A stretch of 64,000 nucleotides of DNA from the NCBI GenBank assembly GCA_900471485.1, contig UCEU01000008.1, forward strand, positions 165,137-229,136, read 5' to 3'. Both the position numbers and the translations under genes were made by a program. Below are positions 9,475 through 17,715 of the stretch, piece by piece (position 1 is the first letter of the stretch; each line of letters starts with the position of its first letter). Below the pieces are notes generated by a model. It saw only the letters and a list, made by a program, of their open reading frames with translations, was not told where the DNA came from and did no database searches. The stretch comes from Hyphomicrobiales bacterium (GTDB lineage Bacteria > Pseudomonadota > Alphaproteobacteria > Rhizobiales > Rhizobiaceae).

Positions 9475-10530
9475 ATGAGGCAAGTTATGACGACTGACAA
9501 TGAAGACACGCTCGTTCTCGTCACCGGCGGCACCGGGTTCATCGCGCAATATTGCATGCTGGCGCTGCTGAAACACGGCTATCGCGTGCGCACCACCATC
9601 CGTTCACCCGGGCGGGAGGACGAGGTGCGCGCGCACCTGAAGGTCGGCGGTGTCGATGCCGGTGACCGGCTGTCCGTCGCGATCGCCGATCTCGATCATG
9701 ACGAGGGTTGGGCGGAGGCCGCCGCCGGCTGCACCTATGTGATGCACGGCGCCTCGCCGACGCCATCGGGCGACCAGACGCGCGAGGAAGACTGGATCGA
9801 GCCCGCCGTCAACGGCAATCTCAGGGTGCTGCGCGCCGCGCGCGATGCCGGTGTCAGGCGGGTCGTGCTGACCTCGGCTTTCGGGGCCATCGGCGTTGGC
9901 CATGGGCCGGACCACCGGCGGCCGTTCGACGAGACCGACTGGAGCAATCTCGAAGGCAATGTCGCGCCCTACCAGAAATCGAAGACGCTGTCGGAGCGCG
10001 CCGCCTGGGAGTTCATCGCCCGCGAGGGCCAAGGCATGGAGCTTTCGGCGGTCAACCCGGTCGCCGTCTACGGCCCGGTTCTCGGCGCCGACTATTCGCA
10101 CTCGATCCGGCTGATCGCCAACATGCTGAAGGGGCAGCCGGGCTGCGTGAACGTCAACTCCTGCTGCGTCGACGTACGCGATGTGGCTGATCTCCACCTG
10201 CGTTGCATGACCGACCCCGCGGCGGCCGGCGAGCGCTTCCTCGCCACCGTCGGTGACAGCCTGTGGATGGTCGAGGTCGCGGAGCTGCTGCGGCAAAGGC
10301 TTGGTGCGGCGGCGGCCAAGGTCTCGACCGATGTCTGGCCCGACGAGAAGGTGCGCATCGCCGGCGAGACGAATGCGCAGCTGAAGGCGGTGGTGCCGCT
10401 CCTCAATTACGACATGAACGCGACGGGCGAGAAGGCCAAACGCCTGCTCGGTTGGGCGCCGCGGTCAAGGGAAGAGGCGATCGTTGCCTGCGCGGAGAGT
10501 TTGGTTCGGCTTGGTCTGCTTGGACAGTAG
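9475..10530 (+). CDS. NAD(P)-dependent aldehyde/ketone reductase, dihydroflavonol-reductase-like
   Basis: 351 residues of the extended SDR (NAD-dependent epimerase/dehydratase) class. A Rossmann glycine motif VTGGTGFIAQYCMLALL lies near the N-terminus, and the catalytic Tyr and Lys are in YQKSKTLSERAAW (YxxxK), preceded by VVLTSAFGAIG. VNPVAVYGPVLG and a C-terminal LLGWAPRSREEAIVACAESL are typical of the dihydroflavonol/cinnamoyl-CoA-like aldehyde reductases of bacteria. ATG 9487 is an alternative start that removes four residues. It is probably controlled by the divergent AraC regulator. Substrate not predictable; detoxification of reactive carbonyls is a reasonable guess. Confidence 0.85.
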   Translation: MRQVMTTDNEDTLVLVTGGTGFIAQYCMLALLKHGYRVRTTIRSPGREDEVRAHLKVGGVDAGDRLSVAIADLDHDEGWAEAAAGCTYVMHGASPTPSGDQTREEDWIEPAVNGNLRVLRAARDAGVRRVVLTSAFGAIGVGHGPDHRRPFDETDWSNLEGNVAPYQKSKTLSERAAWEFIAREGQGMELSAVNPVAVYGPVLGADYSHSIRLIANMLKGQPGCVNVNSCCVDVRDVADLHLRCMTDPAAAGERFLATVGDSLWMVEVAELLRQRLGAAAAKVSTDVWPDEKVRIAGETNAQLKAVVPLLNYDMNATGEKAKRLLGWAPRSREEAIVACAESLVRLGLLGQ

Positions 10531-10696
10531 CTGGCCTTCCGAGGTCGCCTGTCACGCCATCGCGAGCTGGTTGGCGCAGCCGGAAGGGCGCGTGATCGTC
10601 GGAGGGTAACTGTTCAGAAGTTAGAAATTTAGTTAATCCGAAAACACCAAATGAACCCGGCTGTGGCAAGCTGCTGCAATCAAGGCGGGTAGACAT

Positions 10697-12520
10697 ATGC
10701 TTCAGTTCCAGAATGCCATTCTTGAAATGATCGCCAGGGGCGAGGAGTTGTCGGCGACCATCGAGCGGCTATGCCGACAGGTGGAGACGCGTATTCCGGG
10801 AATCGCCTGCTCCGTGCTCGCCGTAAAGGACGGGCGGCTGTTTCCGATTGCCGGCCCCTCCTTGCCGGAGCAGTATTCTCGTGCGCTCACCGGCATCGCC
10901 ATTGGCCCGCTCGTCGGTTCCTGCGGCGCCGCGGCCTATCATGGCGCGGATGTTGCCGTCACCGACATCGACCGGGACGGCCGCTGGCAGCACTACAGGC
11001 ATCTGGTTACGCCGCTCGGCTTCAAGGCATGCTGGTCAACACCGATCTTCGCCGGCAACAGGGTGGTAGCCACCTTCGCGTTCTATTTTCGGGAATCGCG
11101 CGGACCAAGCGACGCGGAAAGGGAGATCGTCGACGCCTGTGTCCATCTGTGCGCGATTGCGATCGAACGCGAAGAGCGCGTATCCGAACGCGAGCAACTG
11201 ACTTATACGGACGCGCTGACCGGATTGCCCAATCGCGCCCGCTTCAACATGATGCTCGCCGAGCAGGGGAAGGGTGGTGGCAAATCCTGGGGTTTGCTGC
11301 TGGCGGATGTCGACAATCTCAAGCTCGTCAACGACACGTTCGGCCATGCCGCCGGAGACGCCCTGATTCAAACGGTCGCCCGCCGCATGGCGGTGGCGAT
11401 CGCCAGCGAGAAGATCTTCCGGCTGGGCGGCGACGAATTCGCGGCCATCCTCGACGCGACGGAGATGGCGGCGCTCGGCCGGCATGCCGACGCGCTGATC
11501 CGTGAAACCAAGCGCCCCGCGCAGTGCGACGGCCATGTCGTGTTTCCGGCAGTCACCATCGGCGGCGCGCTCGCCGGGCAAGACATGACGCCCGGCGAGG
11601 TGCAGCACAATGCCGACATCGCCCTCTATCACGGCAAGGAGCGCAACCGCGGAGAGTATACGAGCTATTTCAAGGGGCTCGGCACGGCGCTGACCCGCCG
11701 GTTCCGCGCTATCCGGGACGTCGGCGTCGCGCTGTCGGAGAACCGCATCGAGGCGCATTACCAGCCGATCGTCAGGCTCGACACGCGCGAGATCGTCGGC
11801 TTCGAAGCCCTTGCGCGGATGCGCACGAGCGGCGGCGAGCTGATATCTGCCGCCCATTTCCACGAGGCGACGCTCGATGGCCATATCGCGGCGCAACTGA
11901 CGGACCGGATGATAGCTCTGGTTTCGGCAGACATGCGGCGCTGGCTGGACATGGGGCTGCCACTGCAGCATGTCGGCATCAACCTTTCCGCTGCCGATTT
12001 CCGGGTCGACGATCTCCAGGGGCGGCTTTGCGAGGCGTTCATGGCGGCGGGCGTGCCGCTGGATCATCTGATCATCGAGGTTACGGAATCCGTCTATCTC
12101 GGAAAGGGCGACCATGTCGTCGCCGACGAAATCAAGGCGCTGAGGTCGAAGGGGCTGAAGGTCGCGCTCGACGATTTCGGTACCGGTTTCGCCTCCCTGA
12201 CGCATCTGCTCACGGTTCCTGTCGATATCATCAAGATAGACAAGTCGTTCATCGATCGGCTCGCTCCGCCCGACGCCGCCGCCGTCATCGTGGAGGGGGT
12301 GATGGCGATCGCCACCAAGCTCGGCATTCGCGTGGTTGCCGAGGGCATCGAGACCGAGCGACAGGCCGAGCATCTGCAGGCGCTCGGCTGCATGTTGGGG
12401 CAGGGCTATCTGTATTCCAAGGCGGTCGACCGCCATACCGCGACCGACCTGCTCGCGACCTCCGCCCAGCGACTGGAGCCGGAGCAGGCAATCTCGGATC
12501 GCGTCAAGGCGGGGGCCTGA
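10697..12520 (+). CDS. GAF-GGDEF-EAL cyclic di-GMP protein
   Basis: 607 residues without membrane segments. A GAF sensor occupies ~20-155 (IPGIACSVLAVKDGRLFPIAG ... WSTPIFAGNRVVATFAFYF). The diguanylate cyclase domain (~170-330) has an intact GGDEF in FRLGGDEFAAIL and LTGLPNRARF. The EAL domain (~345-590) keeps EALARM, the Asn of GINLSAADF, the Glu of IIEVTES, LDDFGTGFASL, KIDKSFI and VVAEGIETE, so all main metal- and substrate-binding residues for cyclic di-GMP hydrolysis are there. Both activities may therefore be functional, with the GAF domain switching between them. It stands alone, facing the convergent ABC exporter gene 10 bp away. Confidence 0.93.
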   Translation: MLQFQNAILEMIARGEELSATIERLCRQVETRIPGIACSVLAVKDGRLFPIAGPSLPEQYSRALTGIAIGPLVGSCGAAAYHGADVAVTDIDRDGRWQHYRHLVTPLGFKACWSTPIFAGNRVVATFAFYFRESRGPSDAEREIVDACVHLCAIAIEREERVSEREQLTYTDALTGLPNRARFNMMLAEQGKGGGKSWGLLLADVDNLKLVNDTFGHAAGDALIQTVARRMAVAIASEKIFRLGGDEFAAILDATEMAALGRHADALIRETKRPAQCDGHVVFPAVTIGGALAGQDMTPGEVQHNADIALYHGKERNRGEYTSYFKGLGTALTRRFRAIRDVGVALSENRIEAHYQPIVRLDTREIVGFEALARMRTSGGELISAAHFHEATLDGHIAAQLTDRMIALVSADMRRWLDMGLPLQHVGINLSAADFRVDDLQGRLCEAFMAAGVPLDHLIIEVTESVYLGKGDHVVADEIKALRSKGLKVALDDFGTGFASLTHLLTVPVDIIKIDKSFIDRLAPPDAAAVIVEGVMAIATKLGIRVVAEGIETERQAEHLQALGCMLGQGYLYSKAVDRHTATDLLATSAQRLEPEQAISDRVKAGA

Positions 12521-12530
12521 CCGCGGTCAG

Positions 12531-14516
12531 CTACTTGGCCACGGCCTTCGCATCGCTGCCATGCGGCCTGTGCCGGCGCTTCACGAGGCGTGAAATGACG
12601 TTGCGTTTCTTCTTGCGCGGGACAAGATCGACGTCGCTGACAAGCCGCGCGCCTCCCTCGCGGCGTTCGAGCGTGATCTTGCGGCTGTGGAACGCTTCCA
12701 GTTCGGCGCGGTGCCCGACGCTGATGATGGTGGCCTTCGGCAGGTCCTCGATCAGCATCGCCATCAGGTGGTCCTGGCTCTTTTCGTCCAGCGCCGAGGT
12801 CGCTTCGTCGAGCACGATGATATCGGGCACGTGCAGGAGAAGCCTTGCGAAGGCGAGGCGCTGCTTTTCACCGCCCGACAGCGTCTGGTCCCACGGCGCA
12901 TCTTCCTCGAGCTTTTCCCTGAGATGGCCGAGACCGACCTTTTCGAGCGCGGCGCTCATCTCCTCGATCGTCCAGTCCTCCGCGTCGCGCGGATAGGCTA
13001 CGGCGCGGCGCAGCGTGCCCGAGGGGATGTACGGCCGCTGCGGCAGCATGAACAGGCGCATGTCGGGATCGAAATCGACGCTGCCTTCGCCCCAGGGCCA
13101 GAGCCCGGCAATGGCGCGCACCAGCGTGCTCTTGCCCGAGCCGGACTCGCCGGACACAAGCACGCGCTCCCCCGGCTCGATCTCGACCTGGGTTTCCTTG
13201 ACCAGCGCCGTGCCATCACCGAGCGACACCGAGAGGTCGTTCAAGTTGAGAATGGCTGTACCCTTGGCCTCGCCCCGCTTGATGCGGCCGAGTGTATCGC
13301 TCTGTTCGGCCCGCTCCAGTCCGTCGATCGACATCATCAGCGAGGCGACGCGGCGCGCGCAGGCGTTCCAGTCGGCGAGACGCGGATAGTTGTCGACCAG
13401 CCATCCGAACGCGCTCTGCACGATGGTGAAGGCCGATGCCGCCTGCATCACCTGTCCGAGGCTCATGCTGCCATCGAGGAATTTCGGGGCACAGAGCAGC
13501 ACGGGAACGACAGGGGCGATCAGCAGCGATCCATGCGACACGATCGTCGTGCGCATGTACTGGCGGGCAAGCAGCGCCCATTGGTGCAGCACGTTGCCGA
13601 AGGTCTTGTCGAGGTCGTTGCGCTCCTCTTCCTCGCCGCCCAGAAGCGCGATGCTTTCGCCGTTCTCGCGCACGCGGGTCAACGTATAGCGAAACTCCGC
13701 CTCCACCTGGTTCTTCACTTCCGAGACCTGAACGAAGTGGCGCGCGATGAAGGCGATCGAGCTCGACGTGATCACCGCGTAGAGCACGGCAGTGACGACG
13801 AGGAAGCCCGGTATGGTGATGATGGTGCCGCCGATCGGCAGCGAAAGCGCGCCGCCGATCATCCATAGCACGACGATGAAGGTGGATGCCGATACGAAGG
13901 CCGAGATCACGCCGGCGACGAAATCGACGGGAGACTCGGTCGCGATCCGCATGTCCTCGGAGAGGCGCGCCTCGGGGTTCTTGTGATCACCGTCGATCAG
14001 GTTCAGCTGGTAGTATCGGCCATTGGCAAGCCACCGGCCGATCAGCGCCTTGGTGAGCCAGGCCCGCCAGCGCCGCTGCATCTTCATGCGCATGTAGACC
14101 TGGATGGTGACAAGCGCGACGCTGCCGAGAACGAGCGGCGGAAAGAGTGCGCCGAAGAAATAGACTGTGGGAGCATCGCGCCGCTCGATGGCATCGAACA
14201 GGCCGCGGTTCCAGACGTTGATGCCGTACTGGAAGCCGACATTGAGGCCGATCATCACCAGCAGCCCGATCGAAAGCGGCCACGCCAGCGTGTCGCCATG
14301 CCGCGCCCAGTAGCCGCGGGCGCTGATCCAGAAGCGTTTGAGGAGATAGGCCTTGCGCGCCCGCTCGAATTCCTCGGGCGTCATGTCGGGCTGCGGCTCG
14401 ACGGCCTCCGGCGGCGGCACTGGTTCGGCCGGCGGCGCCTTGTCTTCGGTCGCTTCGTCAACGCCTTCAGCTTGCTTGCCGTCTGGCGATTTCGCTCTGG
14501 TATCGACATCCCTCAT
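12531..14516 (-). CDS. SbmA/BacA-like ABC exporter, fused permease-ATPase (YddA type)
   Basis: 661 residues. A charged, proline/glutamate-rich N-terminal tail (~1-45) precedes a membrane domain of the ABC_membrane_2 type (FWISARGYWARHGDTLAWPLSIGLLVMIGLNVGFQYGINVWNRG begins it), with several hydrophobic helices up to ~340. The ATPase half has Walker A GESGSGKST, signature LSGGEKQRLAFARLLL and Walker B DIIVLDEATSALDEKSQD. Proteins of this YddA/BacA-related group have been linked to uptake or export of peptides, vitamin B12 or lipids; in rhizobia the relative BacA imports host peptides. No accessory gene is adjacent, so substrate is unknown. Confidence 0.87.
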   Translation of the reverse strand: MRDVDTRAKSPDGKQAEGVDEATEDKAPPAEPVPPPEAVEPQPDMTPEEFERARKAYLLKRFWISARGYWARHGDTLAWPLSIGLLVMIGLNVGFQYGINVWNRGLFDAIERRDAPTVYFFGALFPPLVLGSVALVTIQVYMRMKMQRRWRAWLTKALIGRWLANGRYYQLNLIDGDHKNPEARLSEDMRIATESPVDFVAGVISAFVSASTFIVVLWMIGGALSLPIGGTIITIPGFLVVTAVLYAVITSSSIAFIARHFVQVSEVKNQVEAEFRYTLTRVRENGESIALLGGEEEERNDLDKTFGNVLHQWALLARQYMRTTIVSHGSLLIAPVVPVLLCAPKFLDGSMSLGQVMQAASAFTIVQSAFGWLVDNYPRLADWNACARRVASLMMSIDGLERAEQSDTLGRIKRGEAKGTAILNLNDLSVSLGDGTALVKETQVEIEPGERVLVSGESGSGKSTLVRAIAGLWPWGEGSVDFDPDMRLFMLPQRPYIPSGTLRRAVAYPRDAEDWTIEEMSAALEKVGLGHLREKLEEDAPWDQTLSGGEKQRLAFARLLLHVPDIIVLDEATSALDEKSQDHLMAMLIEDLPKATIISVGHRAELEAFHSRKITLERREGGARLVSDVDLVPRKKKRNVISRLVKRRHRPHGSDAKAVAK

Positions 14517-14672
14517 CTTCGCATAACGCCTTTAAAATCAGAAAGTTTCACGGCGGCGGGATCGGGACAGGAACGGCCTGAGGCCGTGTCGCACCAAGGG
14601 CGGACCGGCCGGATATGCCTGATGATGACGCAGCCATTCGATATCTACGTCACGCGGAAAGCACGCCTATCC

Positions 14673-14682
14673 GACCTAAGTC
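14673..14682. promoter_or_regulatory. GACCTAAGTC near-palindrome, copy 1 of a locus-specific motif
   Basis: Lies about 66 bp before the start codon of the first DUF1236 gene. It matches the consensus GACCWARGTC shared with 17417-17426 and 20286-20295, each in front of a gene of the envelope cluster around the two-component system. It may be the binding site of the NarL-type regulator encoded at 19140; this is inference. Confidence 0.45.
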
Positions 14683-14747
14683 CGATACCGGAAACAATCG
14701 GTTTGCGCCGGGCTTTTCCCTGCAGCAATCACAAGGAGAATGAAAAA

Positions 14748-15134
14748 ATGAAACGCATTATTCTCGCAGCAGCAATGACCTGTCTCGCCGCCTCGGCCTA
14801 TGCCGATGGCGCGGTTACGGGAGCGGTTGGTGGTGCTGCCACGGGCGCCATTGTCGGCGGTCCCATCGGTGCTGGTGTCGGCGCGGTCGTCGGTGGCGTT
14901 ACCGGCGCGGTCATCGATCCTCCGCCCGCCGAAGTCGTCACCTATGTGCAGCAGGCACCCATGCCGGCACAGCCCGTCATCGTCCAGGAACGGGTCGCGG
15001 TTGGCGCAGCCCTTCCGGCCGACGTGGTGGTGACGCCGGTTCCCGACAATCCGCACTACGGCTACGTGGTGATGGGCCAGGAGCGCGTCATCGTCGAGCC
15101 GCAGACGCGCAAGGTCGTCCAGGTCATTCAGTAG
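14748..15134 (+). CDS. Secreted DUF1236-family protein (paralogue of 16917-17315)
   Basis: 128 residues, start ATG 14748 behind AAGGAG. A Sec signal peptide (MKRIILAAAMTCLAASAYA) is followed by a glycine/alanine-rich stretch of GA-V/I-G repeats (~22-60), which resembles a glycine-zipper membrane-associated segment, then the sentence DPPPAEVVTYVQQAP and a C-terminal DUF1236 core (VVVTPVPDNPHYGYVVMGQERVIVEPQTRKVVQVI). The product shares its whole plan with the protein at 16917-17315, so the two are paralogues. Function of DUF1236 is not established; the location suggests periplasmic or outer-membrane stress physiology. Two perfect hairpins follow the stop codon. Confidence 0.8.
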   Translation: MKRIILAAAMTCLAASAYADGAVTGAVGGAATGAIVGGPIGAGVGAVVGGVTGAVIDPPPAEVVTYVQQAPMPAQPVIVQERVAVGAALPADVVVTPVPDNPHYGYVVMGQERVIVEPQTRKVVQVIQ

Positions 15135-15137
15135 TGG

Positions 15138-15200
15138 CATTCGACGGCTAGGCCCACCCACCGTCGAATGATCGCAGGCGCCGGCTCGAGCCGGCGCCTG
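15138..15200 (+). terminator. Two consecutive perfect hairpins, the second followed by T-rich sequence
   Basis: Arms 15138-15147/15161-15170 (10 bp, 13-nt loop) and a 26-base perfect palindrome at 15175-15200 (CAGGCGCCGGCT arms) directly followed by TTTGCGTTTT. They start 4 bp after the stop of the DUF1236 gene, so the second one is probably its intrinsic terminator; the first may protect the 3' end of the message. Confidence 0.75.
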
Positions 15201-15712
15201 TTTGCGTTTTGGGATCGAGATCTCCACACGCGTGGATAACAATCTTGCGCGGCGAAAGATATCGACGCGATTTCAGCAGCTTGAGAATTGTATCGTCCCC
15301 GCCCATCCCCGTGTCCGCAGGCGCTCCCATACTGATGTCGTCATTGGACAGGGAGCCGGGTCGCGAACCGGATCTGACACATCAGGGCGCAAGCCCGGCG
15401 TCCGGTGATGGTTGTTGAGAGGTGGATGTCGAGATCGTCAGGATCTGCCATCCATCCGGAAGCGAAAGGCCGAGAGACGCTCCTGTCGGCCTGGATATCC
15501 GGAAGCCTCGATATGATCGGGCAGGCGATATTGCCTGACATTACTACTTCATACCGACCTTCGCCTGCCCATTCCCATCCTGTCATGCCGTCGCGGAGAA
15601 CTTTCCGGCGCGGGGTTTTGTGCTGTTTGGTGGATGGTCGGCTTGAGCGGGCTATTGCCTGGACTGGGCAGGTGCCCCTACTCAGGTCGTTCCGTGGCAT
15701 ACCACACACCAA
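15201..15712. other. Gene-free stretch of about 510 bp
   Basis: Nothing here could be recognised as a gene. The open frames present lack ribosome sites, signal peptides or familiar motifs, and their amino acid composition (many Arg, Ser, Trp, Cys) is that of non-coding frames. Base composition is somewhat lower in GC than the neighbouring genes. It may be the remnant of a decayed gene or simply a spacer between two convergent transcription units. Confidence 0.5.
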
Positions 15713-15742
15713 AAGATCGGCGACACTCAAACCGCCGATCTT
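15713..15742 (-). terminator. Intrinsic terminator for the minus-strand DUF1236 unit
   Basis: Perfect 10-bp arms 15713-15722 and 15733-15742 (AAGATCGGCG) around a 10-nt loop; read on the minus strand the stem is followed by TTTTGG. It lies 50 bp downstream of the tiny membrane-protein gene. Confidence 0.7.
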
Positions 15743-15763
15743 CCCGCTAGACTTGATTACCCC

Positions 15764-15789
15764 CTGACACCGCCAGCCGACGGTGTCAG
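15764..15789 (-). terminator. Hairpin immediately after the small membrane-protein gene
   Basis: Nine-base arms CTGACACCG (15764-15772) and CGGTGTCAG (15781-15789), two bases past the stop codon at 15792 on the minus strand. There is no T-run, so it may stabilise the 3' end, with 15713-15742 acting as the true terminator. Confidence 0.5.
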
Positions 15790-15791
15790 CC

Positions 15792-15953
15792 CTATCGCCC
15801 CACATCCCGGTCAACGCTTACAAACACCCTGACACGGTCCTCACCCTCGCTCGCTGCATTCGACAGGAGAAACAGAACGATCCCGGCCATGGCCATGAGG
15901 ATGACGATGACAGGCGTTGCGAGGCTGGCGGGTTTGGGGTCCTTGTAGATCAT
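15792..15953 (-). CDS. Tiny single-pass membrane protein (53 aa)
   Basis: ATG 15953 follows a GGGAG ribosome site and runs for 53 codons. The product begins MIYKDPKPASLATP, continues with one hydrophobic helix (VIVILMAMAGIVLFLLS) and ends in a charged tail (NAASEGEDRVRVFVSVDRDVGR), so it should sit in the inner membrane with a short tail on each side. It lies 45 bp after the long DUF1236 gene in the same direction and is followed by two hairpins, supporting expression as part of that unit. No family is recognised. The 60-residue membrane protein at 17491 is a similar size and topology but not clearly homologous. Confidence 0.65.
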   Translation of the reverse strand: MIYKDPKPASLATPVIVILMAMAGIVLFLLSNAASEGEDRVRVFVSVDRDVGR

Positions 15954-15998
15954 TCCGCTTCTCCCGAAGCCGGCGGCGCGAGCGCCGCCGGGCGGCCG

Positions 15999-16802
15999 TC
16001 AGGCCGCGATGATGTAGACGATGGTGAATTCCGTCGGATCCACGATCACGATCCGGCCGTCGGCCAGGATGAAGAAGCGGTAGGTCTTGTACTGCGGCAC
16101 GATCTCGATGATGCGCGGCGGCAGGGGCTCCAGGCGAATCTTGCGGGGGATGGTGGTTCCGACCGAAACGGTGAAGTTGGTTTCGCGAACCGGCTCGACG
16201 TGGACTTCCCTGATCACCTGCCGGACTTCCGTCTGCTGTTTGACGGAGATGTTCACGTTGGTCGTGTTGGTTTCGGTCTTGCTTTCAGTCTTGCCTTCGG
16301 CCTTTGCCTTGCCTTCTGCATTGCCGCCGTCGGCCGTCGCGTCGCCTGATGTCTGGCCTTGCGGCGTCGCAGCGTCGTTCGTCTGCGGCTTGTCGCCTTT
16401 GGTTGCTGGAGCACTGGTGCCACCCTCCGTGGATTTCGTGTCTGCTGCCTTCGGAGCTGCCTGTTTGGAACCCTCCGCCTTGGAACCATCAGGCTTGGCG
16501 GTCTGATCCGCGCCAGTGGGCGCCGTCTGCTCCGTGGGCTTCATTGTCTTTTCGGTGGACGAGCCGCGCTCGGTGCCGCCGTTCGAACCCGCGGCCGGCG
16601 GTTGCGCCTGCGTGCCGTCGCCGGATTGCGCCGGTTGGTCTGCATTCGGCTGTTGCGTTGCGTCGCCGCCGGGCTGTTCCGTCTGGGGAGCGCCCTTCTT
16701 CTTGATGATCGGCTCCTCCTGGGCGGAAGCGGCGGCGAGGCCGATGGATGACACACCGATCGACAGGGCCGTCATCAGCACGGCGAGGGTCTTGGTTTTC
16801 AT
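15999..16802 (-). CDS. Secreted DUF1236 protein with long low-complexity linker
   Basis: 267 residues: Sec signal peptide (~1-28, ending ASAQ), then about 140 residues rich in Gly, Ala, Pro, Thr, Gln and Lys (including many TE, AEG and KPDG units) that must be disordered, and a C-terminal DUF1236 domain of ~75 residues (VNISVKQQTEVRQVIREVHVEPV ... VSVGTTIPRKIRLEPLPPRIIEIVPQYKTYRFFILADGRIVIVDP). The build suggests a periplasmic globular domain held away from the membrane or cell wall by a flexible arm. It is downstream of the shorter DUF1236 gene (stop 16917) on the same strand and probably cotranscribed through a hairpin at 16887-16907. Confidence 0.82.
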   Translation of the reverse strand: MKTKTLAVLMTALSIGVSSIGLAAASAQEEPIIKKKGAPQTEQPGGDATQQPNADQPAQSGDGTQAQPPAAGSNGGTERGSSTEKTMKPTEQTAPTGADQTAKPDGSKAEGSKQAAPKAADTKSTEGGTSAPATKGDKPQTNDAATPQGQTSGDATADGGNAEGKAKAEGKTESKTETNTTNVNISVKQQTEVRQVIREVHVEPVRETNFTVSVGTTIPRKIRLEPLPPRIIEIVPQYKTYRFFILADGRIVIVDPTEFTIVYIIAA

Positions 16803-16886
16803 GACATTCTCTTTCGGTTTTCAGGTCGCGCGAGGCCATGCCTGCGGATGCGCGGCGAGAGTGCTGTCTGGATCTGAAAGGGTGGG

Positions 16887-16907
16887 GGACGCGGCTCGGC
16901 CGCGTCC
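16887..16907 (-). terminator. GC-rich hairpin between two DUF1236 genes
   Basis: Nine-base arms GGACGCGGC/GCCGCGTCC with a 3-nt loop, 10 bp past the stop of the gene ending at 16917. No T-run follows on the minus strand, so it is more likely a partial terminator or processing site than a full stop. Confidence 0.5.
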
Positions 16908-16916
16908 TGATCCGGG

Positions 16917-17315
16917 TCAGTTGAGGACCTGGATCACCTTGCGGGACGAGGGTTCGACGATCACGCGTTCGTCGTTGACGATCGCATAGGCGTATGTCGG
17001 GTCTTCCGGGACCGGCGTGACGACGACGGTCTGGGGCAGCGGCTGGCCGACGACGACCCGCTCCTTGACGACGACGCGTGTGGTCGGCGCCGGGGCCTGC
17101 TGGACGTAGGTGATGACCTTGCGCGGCGGCGGATCGATTGCGGTGCCGACAACGGCGCCGGCAACGCCGCCGACCGCCGCACCGACAGGGCCGCCGACGA
17201 TGGCGCCCGTGACGGCACCGCCGGCGGCGCCATTCACCGTCGACGACTGGGCGAAGGCGACGCCCGACATGAGGGTCGCGGCAGTCGCCGCGCCGATGAT
17301 AACCTTGGAGAGCAT
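16917..17315 (-). CDS. Secreted DUF1236-family protein
   Basis: 132 residues. Signal peptide (MLSKVIIGAATAATLMSGVAFAQ), a glycine/alanine-rich zipper-like stretch (GAAGGAVTGAIVGGPVGAAVGGVAGAVVGTAIDPPP), then VITYVQQAPAPTTRVVVKERVVVGQPLPQTVVVTPVPEDPTYAYAIVNDERVIVEPSSRKVIQVL. It is a clear paralogue of the product of 14748-15134, sharing the GG-repeat, the DPPP and YVQQAP joints and the PVP-P-Y-Y core. A GGAGG ribosome site precedes the ATG. An EcfG-like promoter (17361-17385) points toward it, suggesting induction in the general stress response. Confidence 0.8.
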   Translation of the reverse strand: MLSKVIIGAATAATLMSGVAFAQSSTVNGAAGGAVTGAIVGGPVGAAVGGVAGAVVGTAIDPPPRKVITYVQQAPAPTTRVVVKERVVVGQPLPQTVVVTPVPEDPTYAYAIVNDERVIVEPSSRKVIQVLN

Positions 17316-17360
17316 TTCTTCCTCCTTTTCTCAAACGACCTTGCTGGCCGCCGACCACAC

Positions 17361-17385
17361 AACGGGTGCGGTCAGTCGCTGTTCC
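17361..17385 (-). promoter_or_regulatory. EcfG-type general stress promoter (minus strand)
   Basis: On the minus strand GGAAC (17385-17381) and CGTT (17364-17361) are separated by exactly 16 bp, the consensus of the alphaproteobacterial stress sigma factor EcfG. It sits 46 bp upstream of the DUF1236 start at 17315. A second copy faces the other way at 17435-17459. Confidence 0.7.
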
Positions 17386-17416
17386 CGGCTTCGGACCTCA
17401 GTCGGGGGCGCGCTCG

Positions 17417-17426
17417 GACCAAGGTC
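17417..17426. promoter_or_regulatory. GACCAAGGTC palindrome, copy 2 of the locus motif
   Basis: Core of the longer palindrome CGGACCAAGGTCCG (17415-17428), placed between two divergent EcfG-like promoters. A related GACCTCAGTC stands 23 bp away at 17394-17403. It could be an operator of the two-component regulator encoded downstream. Confidence 0.5.
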
Positions 17427-17434
17427 CGGGATGG

Positions 17435-17459
17435 GGAACAGCCGCCCGGCAGGTCCGTT
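17435..17459 (+). promoter_or_regulatory. EcfG-type general stress promoter (plus strand)
   Basis: GGAAC at 17435-17439 and CGTT at 17456-17459, spacer 16 bp. It is 31 bp before the ATG of the 60-residue membrane protein and would drive that gene together with the sensor kinase and response regulator. Confidence 0.7.
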
Positions 17460-17490
17460 GCGATGATGAAACACGAATGGAGTTTTGATC

Positions 17491-17673
17491 ATGAGCAACA
17501 ATCACGAGACGCCTTCGATGCCGTTTACGGTGAACGCCTCGGTCGTCGCACTCGTCATCTTCCTGTGCGGCGCCCTCTACTTCTTCGGCCACGCGATGTC
17601 GGGTGATACGAACCAGATCAGCAAGAGTGTCGCCGGCGCCGAGATCATCGATTCCCGCGAGGTCGCGAATTGA
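17491..17673 (+). CDS. Small single-pass membrane protein (60 aa)
   Basis: ATG 17491 with GGAG eight bases upstream. The product has a short polar N-terminus (MSNNHETPSMPFTVNA), one membrane helix (SVVALVIFLCGALYFFGHAM) and a polar C-terminus (SGDTNQISKSVAGAEIIDSREVAN). It is the first gene behind the EcfG-like promoter and only 42 bp before the histidine kinase gene, so the three genes probably form one operon; a role as a membrane partner of the kinase is conceivable but unproven. No known family is recognised. Confidence 0.7.
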   Translation: MSNNHETPSMPFTVNASVVALVIFLCGALYFFGHAMSGDTNQISKSVAGAEIIDSREVAN

Positions 17674-17715
17674 GGCCGCCCGCGCTGAGTTCTGGAATTT
17701 TTCCAAGCTGGTCTT

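Noticed and set aside
15341..15814. Open frame of 157 codons on the minus strand between the DUF1236 units
   Set aside because: Rich in Trp, Cys, Arg and Ser, no ribosome site, no family resemblance, and it runs through two hairpins and the small membrane-protein stop region.
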